A stretch of 26,018 nt of DNA from positions 1 to 26,018 of the forward strand of contig JAIPMN010003712.1 in the NCBI GenBank assembly GCA_020650975.1, written 5' to 3'. The notes beneath the pieces are model-generated. The model did no database searches, had not been told where the DNA came from, and worked only from the letters and a program-made list of their open reading frames with translations. The stretch is from Apostichopus californicus. Lineage: Eukaryota; Echinodermata; Holothuroidea; Aspidochirotida; Stichopodidae. Position 1 is the first letter of the stretch. Each line of letters opens with the position of its first letter. Shown one piece after another: positions 1 to 11,200 of this stretch. The translations under genes were made by a program, and so were the position numbers.

Positions 1-90
1 TGCACCATTCATGAATCCGTCATTTATACCGTCCACCTGACCAACAAATCCATCCTGTCACAGAAATATGGCTTTGTGAATTTACCGGAG
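1..90 (+). CDS. CFAP74: CFAP74-like exon 1 of the window (partial or complete)
   Basis: Reads from base 1 in frame: IHESVIYTVHLTNKS then QKYGFVNLPE, followed by donor GAG|gtatgt. The pattern of a beta-strand, 'LTNKS' and a final 'GFVNLPE' is typical of an ASH/HYDIN repeat. Whether base 1 is the true exon edge cannot be seen. Residues 1-30 of the partial protein; ends in phase 0. Confidence 0.8.
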
Positions 91-3000
91 GTATGTTTCG
101 ATTCTTTTTTTTCTCTTCAATTTACTCCTGTCGAGCCTACAAAAATAAAATCAAGTTGAAGCAAGTGCTCAGTCTTTGGGTTTGATTTCATTGATTGATT
201 GATTCGATTTGATTGATTAAAGTTACTCTGTCGAATCTTTGATAACAATTTTTAAATTTCAAATGATATTTCGGTGTTATGTTGGTTTGTGAATGGGATT
301 CTAATCTTTTCCTGGAAAACTTTAATATTTTATAAAATGTAAAAGTAAATTGAGAATAATGAAACAATAGAGTAACTTGACAGTTATGTATGTATTTTAG
401 ATCCTCCTGCAAGCAGGAACTCGGGAAGAAGCCTCATTGGCTTATCAAAGCCACAAGCTGACCGAAGTCAGTCTCTTAGATTCATATTTAACGTCCATGA
501 TTATGAATTTAATTGTCAACAACTCTGTAACCGGACGACATACATTAATCTTGGAGTGACTCGAATTCGGGACCTTATGGTTGAAAGGCACCGGCATTAA
601 CCACTGAGCTAACACTCCTAATATTGCATCAAGTGAAAGTGTCTGGAACCAGTGACAGTACTCAGTGGCAGGGCTAGGGGTATTGGTCAGGGGAGGCCAA
701 AAATGGTCTGTAGGGGCGCTTTCGACACTTTCTAAGCGGAGCGCCACCACAGGTTGGCGCGGAGCGTACAGAAATTTTTTGCGAAAAGATACTCCCTAGA
801 TCACCGGAAATGACCTTTCCGGGCCTTGCTAATTTGCAGATAAACGAAGAATAAATAGGTGTCATCGCCATTTTGTCAGAAAATTACACCAACAAAATGT
901 GACAAATGTCGATAGGTATTTGAGAGCGCAATAAAAAAGTCAATAATTGCAAATAAGTAAAAAGTGGTAAAAAGCTGAAAAGGGTGCCAGCAGTCCATTT
1001 GAGTCCGTAAGGGGGGGGGGGGAATCGGCCCCCCCCTGACTGTACGGACGCTCCGCCTCTGACAGTACTGGCTTACAGGTCTTTAGGATAATTCAGGCTA
1101 GTGTTGAGTCTTTCATCTTGTTTCATGTCATTATCATTTCTTCTCCAGTATGTGGCCGTCCAGCCTGACGATGGATTCGGCACCCTTCTACCGAGTGAGA
1201 CTGTCACAGTGGATATCATATTCAGCCCGCAGAAAGCCAAAGATTATTCATTCCAATTGACTTGCAAATCAGGAATTGACAGGTATTTCATCTACTTGTA
1301 AATCTCAATCAAATAAAACTGTTAGCAAACTGCTTATCCACTAAAGAGCCTGTGTAAGAGAATGTGTAAAAGTAACTTGGCCTGACGTTTTGATCCTAGC
1401 AGGATCTTCTTCAAAGGCTAAATGACAAGTAACAGTAACAGACGGGACAAAAACACACACAGAATACAGACAGGTTAATGAGCATAGTGAACACAAAGAG
1501 ATAGATGTAAGGGGATTAGTAGACAAGGGATGGAGAGAAGAAAGAAAGAAACCAACAGGGGAAGAGGAGAGGTAGGAGATAAACAGTGGAGGGACAAAGA
1601 GAGGATTAAGGGAAGGGGGTAGAGAATAAACTGGAGAAGGACAAAGACAGAAAGGTGTGGAGAAAAAAGGGTGGATTTGTAAATCTGTTGGTTAAATGAA
1701 AAACTTTCTGAAAATCTCTCAACTCTTTTAAAACAATTACGAAATATGCTAAAATCTGTTCAAGTAATTGCAAAATTAAATCCATGTGGATTCAATTGTT
1801 GTCTGAATAATGTAGTAATGTAACAATCAGCTTAGTGATTCCTTTTCACCAATCCATATTTATAAGTTATTACTGTATTTTAATTATATCTCTTGCAGGG
1901 ATTTCAAGCTTTCCTGTAAAGCCGTAGGAGTCCACACTCCTCTGGAGCTCTCCCATTCCGTCGTCCATTTTGCCGCCACAGCTTTGGAAGATTCTTCTGT
2001 TGTGTCCTTCTACATCACCAACAGTCACACAGACGGGAATGAATTCACCCATCCCGTACCCAGGGTAGGACAGGGGCCGGTCGCCCCCGTCGGGCCGACG
2101 TCTTTTGAATTCATGGTGCCAGCTGAGTCACCAATATCTCTCTACCCAGCCGTGGGTACTGTCAAACCTGGAAAGGTAAACTGCCTTTTTCGTTGTAAAA
2201 TTATGGATAATTTTCTCTTGTATTTTTGTCTAATACTTTCAAATACATCTTGACATGTGATCATTTAAAAAAAAAAAAAATAACACAGGGAGAAAGAACA
2301 GCTTTTGGATGATTTTGACATTATTTAAATAGGGTTTGTTCCGATGTAGGTAAGGGTCATTTGCCAAGAAATGTTTTGCCATCAAGTATAATCACTTTCA
2401 AATAAGTGCGTTATTAATTTATACATATCATTTGAATACAGATGAGTTTATGATTGATGGTTCTAGTTTGCCATGTATTCCTGAGGTATCCATCTATGCT
2501 TGAGGTTGCCATATATTCTTGAGGTTCCCATTGGTTCGTGAGGTTTCCCATTGTCTTTGAGGTCTGAATCAAATTTGTGTGGTTTGAGGTTTGCATTTAT
2601 CATTGAAGTTTACATGATACATTAATCCTAGAGAGAATATACTTCACACTTTTTTGGGGTAAAAAAGAAGGGGGGAGGGACAAAAAGTTGTTCCTATTTT
2701 GTGGCATGTCGACCCTCCATTATCTTAATTTCAGAAAACCTGCATCTCTGTGAAATTCAGTCCAAGTCTTAGCGATAAAGATATCAGAGAAGAAGCTGTT
2801 AGGCTAGCCACTCGGAACTTGGAAGCCAAAGCCAGACGGGAATACGAGGATGAACAGGCTGCTCGGAAGAATGCTCCCGATCCAAATGAGGTACTTTATT
2901 TCTCATCACTTTGTGGCATTCAAAACATTGTCTTCTTGATGAATTACCTGGGCCACGCCCACACCTAAATCTACTTTGTGGCATTCAACACATTGTCTGC

Positions 3001-6000
3001 TTGAATTACTTGGGCCACACCCACACCTAAATCCACCTTGTGGCACACAACACATTGTTGTCTCCTTGTGTTTTTCCACCGTTATATTTATAGTATGTGA
3101 CATGTTTTGCCGGTTGAAATGTGGACAGTATGCATACAAGTCACTGCACCATCATGGACGGTCACTACAAGTTTACAACAGATCTACACTCTTTAAGTCC
3201 AACTGCAATAATTTCAATGAGAAACTTATGTGACAAAGACTAGATAACAGTCACTTTGGGTTCGTCAATGAAGAAATAAAGAACCTTTATCCATGTTTAT
3301 AGATAACCATTCAGTAATTTAATTCTGTTGGCAAGTCTTTAGCTTCTGGATGTCTCAAAGTGGAAAAGTATATACGTTTACAGGGATGTGCCCAGGATTT
3401 CCTGAGTGCCGGGTATACTGATCACCTTCCTGGGGGAGGGTCTAAGGGGGAGGAGGTGTCCCCCTCCCCTTTGAGAAATTTTTCGTTTTTTGAAGGTGCT
3501 CAGATGCCAAATGCTGGCACTTGTGTAGCTTTTTAAGCACATACACTAGTTTTGCTAACAATTTACATTTTTAAATTTTGTGTGTGAAATATATTGTTAG
3601 GAATGTCGGGATTTTAGAGAAAATAGTGCTGGGCGGGATTCAAGATTTTTAAGACAGTGCTGGGTGGTAATTTTTATTGCTGGGCGGGGCCGCCCAGTGC
3701 CGCCCAGCGTGGGCACATCCCTGCGTATAGGCCATGTGTAAGCGTCTGTAATATTGGTATCATTCGACTTTATCACAAATACATATTTAGTAATTTCCTG
3801 TGTCACTATATGAACAATTTTGTATCTTTTAGGAACCAGACGACAAGGTATGTCTCCATTTGACAGGAACCTCATTCGCTTGCTTGTTTGTTTTGTTTGT
3901 TTTTGAATTTTTATATCTTCCAAAATTCAGATACTAACAAAAATTGGTGTAGCTACATAATTCATTGTTCACATTAAAATATTTACTGTTATCATTCTTG
4001 GGTTATTTCAAATAAAGATCTTACCTTTTTTGAGCATTTTCATCATTAATTGGCAATGCCATTAATTTTTCTTGCAAAGTTAGTCGATTTATTTTATTAA
4101 GGAAATTAACATACAAGTTATGTTCTGCCCCACCCCCCATCCCATTTCATTTATATATATATCTTCATTTCATTTATATCTACCATCTCAAGCTTTGTTT
4201 GATTATTAATGAATTATTATAAATAATTATTAATAATTATTATTTATTATTACTGAAAAAAATATATATATTCTGTTAAAGAGATGTTAATAGGTACTGC
4301 TATGGTTATTAGGTTAATAATAAACGTGATATTTGGTTACACAACACGGAACCAATTAAAATGTATAGAAAATTTGAGAATAGTTGTTACTTTTGACGGT
4401 TGAATGGGGACAAAAGAAATTCTTCATGGCACTGTTTAGGTCTTGTGCCTTTCTCACGCCAGGGTGTGACGAAATGACACTAAGGGCAAGGTAAATGGTA
4501 TTGTGAATTTGGGCAGCAGCCATGCATGTTATTACAGCTTTAACGTTAGTCTAGTTTCACCCAAAAGGCCTCTGTCATTGTCGTACAGTTTATGACTATA
4601 TTGCACATAGCAGCTAAAATTAGCACAAGGCTGTGTTGCTTTTAGAATGTTAACATAATATCAACTTTGCAGTACTGAATTTTTTTAACTTTATTCTCAA
4701 TGGTGTTAATAATACTACATGATATAATATAAGGGCGTTGGCAGTGACGTCTCTTTAACTAGTAATATAATATTGGAACTGTTAATTAGCTTAAAAGGTC
4801 GTGTAAAAGTAAGTTGGCTTGACGTTTCGATCCTAGCAGGATCTACTTCAAAGGCTTAAAAGGTCATCAGTTTTAGCCTGCATGCTGATGTTGCTAAAAG
4901 TTTGCAAAGTTAGCTTCCCTGGAGGATTTGAACCTTCAAAATCTTCCCCCTCACCATATTTAGAAATATTAAAATGATAGAATAATAGGATGTTAAACCC
5001 ATTGAGGTAGAATTGTTTGAGGGTGTCTGTAGAAAAGACCAAAGTCATAGAAATTGAGAGCATGTGCGACCATTATTTGGTTCTCTAGCATATTTTAGTC
5101 GCAATAATTGATGAACTATTGACTCTCTTTGTGAGAAGTTTATCTTTCATCATTGAGGTCAAAGGTCGTCATCAGTTGTTTTCTAAATTATGCATGTGAA
5201 GCAGGTAACGATGCATCTTAGTTAATTATGTGGCGGCTTTATCATAATGTTTATCATAATTCACAGAGGCAAGTCATCGGGTTCTAATATCTCAACAACA
5301 TTTCATTTAACTTTCATATTCATATATAGCAAACTTAGGTGACCTTTGAAATTCAAGGTCATTTTGAATGTGACAAATTTGTGTATGCTCGCATTGTAAG
5401 CATGTTATTTGTGGTCACAAAATTCCATGTTTTCCATGTTTTCCATGTTTTCCAAGCGAGTTTGATGTTGCATCTCAGGAATTGACCTAATGGTCTGTGT
5501 GTTAGACTAATTAGCCCAGCCACTTTAATTGATGAACCTCAGATGGTTAAACGGTAATCTCTCAAAAGTTAAAGATGATACAGAGATAAAACATGGACTG
5601 AGGAATGAGTGTTTCAAACAGCCTACAGAATATTAGCATTTATATAGTTTACATCTAAAGCCATCTTTTTTCATTTCTAACAAATATTAGTTATGATGTT
5701 CCCAAAGTGTGTTGTTTTGTTTGGTTTTAAAATTTTTGCTTTTGGCATGAGTTGGGAAGTTTGTATACCCATTTAAAGCAGCCAATTTCGTTTTGAGAAT
5801 GTCTTGGATGATGGAAATATTTATAACACGATATTTGATTAATTTATCAATTCAAGGACAATTTTTGGAAATTGAGCTTGATAATACATATTTATTATAG
5901 CCCCTGCTACTGCATGTTCGAACCTGAATTTCAAAGAAAATTTGAATTTCAAAGTAAATTTGAATTTCAAAGTAAATTTGAATTTTAAAGTTAACTTTGG

Positions 6001-8197
6001 CTTCCTTGTTTTATTCAAGTTGCTCATATCATTGACTTTTCAACCACCTTATCATAACACAGTTATATATATTGCAGAGAGCCGCCTTTATTAATAATTA
6101 CATTTTATAGCAGGAAAGGTACTTTTATGACTTTCATATTCACAAATATTCATCTAAAAGTAAGAATTATATTAATATGCTTTTGTTAACTAATCTACTT
6201 TGGAGAAATTGATTGTTTTTCGGTGTTTCATAAATTTTTCTCATTTGTTTTATATTTTTTGGGGTGGTGATATGGTGAGGGGTGGGGGGGGGATTGGGTT
6301 GGGGGAGGGGAAAGGGTTATTGTGGTACCTTACATGACAGATAAATGTCATTTCTGAAGGCTTGAATTCTAACAATTTGTGTCAAACTTTTATTTCCGTT
6401 CTATTTTTGTCGTGAACCCTCAGAAAAACAAGAAAGGAGTCAAGAAACCTAAATCGCCTGGCTTGAAAGGGAAACACAGTCCAGCATCGGCATCAGGCCC
6501 TAAGCCAGTCAATCCACCCAAACCAGAGGATATCCTCCCCGAGTAAGTACTGCATAAGATAGCTAATAACGAGTAGGGCCTGTGTACCAGACATGCGGTG
6601 ATAAGGTAGGTGTAACCTTGGCAACACAGCGATTTTTTTATGAGTCATCACAGTCAAGTTACATCGTCCCTGAGTAAGTCTTGCATAAGATTACTAATAA
6701 AGAGAAAGGCCTGTATACCAGACGTGCGGTGATGAGGTAGGTGTAACCTTGGCAACACAGCGAATTTTTTATGAGTCATCACAGTCAACTAACATCCTCC
6801 CTGAGTAAGTCTTGCATAAGATTACTAATAAAGAGAAAGGCCTGTATACCAGACGTGCGGTGATGAGGTAGGTGTAACCTTGGCAACACAGCGATTTTTT
6901 TTATGAGTCATCACAGTCAACTAACATCCTCCCTGAGCAAGTCTTGCATAAGATTACTAATAAAGAGAAAGGCCTGTATACCAGACGTGCGGTGATGAGG
7001 TAGGTGTAACCTTAGCAACACAGCGATTTTTTTTATGAGTCATCACAGTCAACTAACAACCTCACTGAGCAAGTCTTGCATAAGATAACTAATAAGGAGT
7101 AAGGCCTGTATACCAGACATGGGGTGAAAAGGTAGGTGTAACCATGGCCACAGCAATTGTTTTATGAGTCATCACAGTCAACTTACACAAACACTGCAAC
7201 TCCAGTCAGTGCACCGTGATATATATTCCTTTAAAGTAATCTATTTTTGACATGTTTCCCAGAGAGAATTTTTGGCTCTATTAAACAATATTTCTGATGG
7301 AAAATAGCGGTATTGGTAGCAGAGACACTTTTACACTACCTGAGACCATGTATGATTCAAACAGTAGAGCTTGATCCGTGGGATACGAGGGGGAAAATGA
7401 AACTTATTGTCGAGAGAACAACTAATGGCGTCATTTTCAGCACATGTAACTTCATTGGACAGTCAGTGTTAAAGAAGACCATTCAACAGAATGTCACCTT
7501 TGGATGTCTCAACACAGGCCTGCCATCCTACAACCTTAACTTGAACCGTACTTGTAAATGAAATTAGCTGACTGACTTTCATCTCAATGGGCCAGTCCCA
7601 TTGAGGGCATCAATACCTGCCACTCCTTCTCATCCTCCTCCTCCTCCTCCTCCTCCTACTCCTCCTCTCCCTCGCCCTCCCTTCACCGCCTCTCTCTCTC
7701 TCTCTGCTATCATACATACCCACCCAAATAACTCTGCCATTCCACAACTACTTCTTGTATCCTTCTTTTAACTGACATGATTTGTTGATTTTCATCCATT
7801 CTAGAAAGTTCTCTCCTGGGGGTGACATTCATACAGCCCTTGTCCTCGCTTCACCCCTGGTCCTCTCTCCTCCCATACTCTACACCCCTGGTCCTCTCTC
7901 CTCTCATGCTCTGCACCCCTGGTCCTCTCTCCTCCCATACTCTACACCCCTGGACCTCTCTCCTTCCTTAATCTACACCCCTGGTCCTCTCTCCCATACT
8001 CTACACCCCTGGCCCTCTCTCCTCCCATACTCTACACCCCTATTCCTCTCTCCTCCCATACTCTACACCCCTGGACCTCTCTCCTTAATCTACACCCCTG
8101 GTCCTCTCTCCCATACTCTACACCCCTGGCCCTCTCTCCTCCCATACTCTACACCCCTATTATTATTATTATTATTATTTTTTTTTTATTATTATTA

Positions 8198-8238
<41 letters not shown>

Positions 8239-11200
8239 TTTATTATAATAATTTTAGTAACATTGGCTGTAATATCTCTTTAGCTGTCTACAAAAGCACC
8301 TACCAAACTAAACATTACAATATTCATCTCAGAGCTTGAACAGCCCTTCCCTTTGATGATTGGTTAGTGTCTTAACTTTATAAGTTTTACTTTTCATTTT
8401 AGATCTGATGATTATGCAGCAGGAAGGTCATCTCTCCTTCGTCAGTTTTCAGGTCGCTTCCGTAGTTACGCCATTCCATGTTTCATCGCTTCTGGTATCC
8501 CTGGGGATCCAGGCACTTTACCTTATGAGTAAGTCTTAATGCGATCCATCAACATGTTTGAAATCTGATCTCTCAAATTGTTTTTATGCTAAGGATATTG
8601 AATCCTTTATTAAAGAAAAATACTTCATCCATTTGAAATTTTTTTGAAAAAAAAACCAAGCAACAACATCAAACACAAACGAATGGTTAGCTATCAAAAT
8701 AGGTTATATGAGTAAATGCCCTCTTTATTCAAAGTAGAATATATTAAAATGAAGTCATTTCCATTCTAACACATGATAATGTTTGATAGAAAACATCTTA
8801 TTTTGAAAAGAGAAGAAGAAATGGTCAAGTTCTCCATCTTGTTTTACTTTCCCACCTGATCCCTCTCCCCCATCCCCCTCCCCCCTCCCCATCCCCCCTC
8901 CAAAGAAAAATGAAAAAGATAAGAAAAAGCTTATCTCGTACTGAGATATTTAAGTAGCTCATTTATACCTCTCACTGAGCGTGTCGGTATAATTTGACAG
9001 TCTAGGCTAATTGGATCTTTGTTTATGCCGCAAGCTTTAATTACCAGTTTCAGTCTTCTAACATAAACGTTTTAAATCTTTTAGCATTTTTTAAAAAAAT
9101 TTTCTATTTAATTTCAGTATCAACAACACATTGTACCTCCACGTGCACTGTCCAGAAGTCAAGCCATCCCTGGTCGCTATTTCCAACCACGGAAGGCCAC
9201 TCACTGACTTTGACGAGGTCTCCATTGGCCAGAGATTAATCAAAACCATCACCATACAGAACATTGCCGACACACCATTGGACGTATCCTTTTATGTAAA
9301 TCTTGATTTTGGTCATAAATTAAATATTCATACTCCAGTATTTTTTTGGGAGAAATTTGTTAAAAAATATGTATTATTGTACTATATATTAAGCAAAACT
9401 AGAAACTAAAGCTAAAATGGCTTTGTCCTTTGAATCTTGTGGTTGGTACGTACTTATCACATGATACTACTCACTCTGTGTTGTCCACTCGCCTAGAATC
9501 TTGTATTCAAATTAGTTGACTCCCTATTAGTGGAGCTGTTGCTGTAGGAATTGCTTAGACCTTTAACCAAGTAGATGTAATTTAAACAATTTTGTTGGTT
9601 TTTACTTTTTAGACAAAGTATTTAAGCAATTTCCATTGAAGGTTACAGGCTGCTATACTGTGATATCATTACAACAAACTAAGTATTAAAGTTTGTGCGC
9701 CAGCTAGACCCCTTTGGTGGGAAAAAAATTAAATTCAAGGGGGAAATACATATAAGTTTCTTCGGAATTTGATTGTGGAAAAGAGCAGAGAATTTTATGG
9801 CTAGCAGGGGATTCAAACCAATGACCTCTGGGTTACAAGCCCAGCACTCTACGAAATGCGACATGATCCACTGTTACAGGGTATGCAAGGTACTGTGGCA
9901 TCTGACCGGCGCCCCCAGCAAAGAAATGGCTATATAGGGATCGCCACCAACTAAGCGCCAATTCTAGCCACAAACTTCTTTGTTCCTATTCCATGGTCTA
10001 AAATATCCCAGTCAAATTTCCATTATTCATTTATGTAAATAATTTGATCGAGAAAGCTTTTTGAATTACTATAACTCTTCTACCAACTGACCACGATTTT
10101 TCTTGACCAAGAGATCACCAGCTTAAACAGTCTGTGTTGGACTGTCACGGTCCGTTCCAGGTTCTCAACGCCATTCGGAATCTTCTTCCTGATGCGACAC
10201 ACACTATCGTGGTAGCATTTGAACCCACCCAAGCAAAGTCTGTGAGTTCATGGATGCTTACTTTACTTTTGTTCAAAGTTTATATATACCTTGACAGAAC
10301 AGACCACCAGGAAATGTGACTGTGTATATGTTATGGGCTATCGACCGATTTGCGCCATCGATCGATAGCGCTGCGCTATCTATGGATCCGTCGTTAGCGC
10401 AAGCATCGGTAGATCGCGCAGGTATCGATCGATGGCGCAGGCAGATCGACAGATTGTATGTCTATGATTTATGATTTATGACAATGATTTATTTCTTAAA
10501 CTTCAGGATGACGCCAAGTGCTGTTTAATGGACACATCACCGATTTTTCTAAAAATTGCCCGTTTAATTACCATTTTATATATAAATATTTATGATAAAT
10601 TCAATAAAATTTTATCAATTGATAGTGATACAATGAGTTCCAATAAATTGGTTGTATCATGAAGATAACCTAAATCCATTGTTGAATCAGGCATATGTAT
10701 CAGGTTGTATCATATGTCTTCAGGCCTAGGTTCTAAGAAATCTGCTAAATTACTGATGTGATTGGGCCAACAGTGACTATCGACCTCATATAGTACTGAT
10801 ATATAGTGACGATATTCGTCAAAATGGAAAAATAGCCACTGGCTTTTCGAGAACACATGCAGGAGACCGTCGACCGCCAAGCTGCTTCAACAAAAAGCCC
10901 AGTCATCAGCGCGGAGAAGTACGATGCCATTAAATCTCATCTTCTTCATCCAAGCATCAAGGTGGACTCGCACTTCCGACATTGGGTGAAAACACGGAAT
11001 TTTCAGATTGTCGACCTTCCTGGCCTTGAGGGAAGCGCCAAGTTCCTGCGAGTTGTCCATGCTGAAAACGTGTTCGATGTCGTAAAGGGTATTCACGTAG
11101 ACGAGGCCTGCAGTTCCCCTTTAAATCTCATCCTACACGACCCACGAACTATCGATTGATAGCGCAGCGCGATCTACCGATGCTTGCGCTAACGGCGGAT

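Larger units (their letters stand above)
3848..6423. other. Intron 5, no gene seen
   Basis: AT-rich intron of 2576 bases. It holds (AT)n patches at 4150-4270, copy B of the dispersed palindromic repeat (4801-4856), a 10-bp tandem (5423-5455), an 18-bp tandem (5925-5996) and a G-rich tract (6261-6317). I see no exon-like open frame here. Confidence 0.7.

Noticed and set aside
7313..7561. Open frame of 82 codons in intron 6
   Set aside because: No family recognised, no splice sites in matching phase, and the exon 6 to exon 7 join is already complete.
7782..8339. Open frame of 185 codons
   Set aside because: It translates the CT-rich minisatellite and the TTA repeat inside an intron; no domain, only repeat-derived SLPYSTPL and poly-Tyr.
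9284..9295. Alternative donor of exon 8 at 9284
   Set aside because: In frame, but the join LD-SVLDCHGPF is shorter than the expected strand; the donor at 9296 gives DVSFY-SVLDCHGPF, a better beta-strand.
9798..9880. Functional tRNA-Thr
   Set aside because: The D arm and T stem are degenerate; fits a SINE or relic instead.
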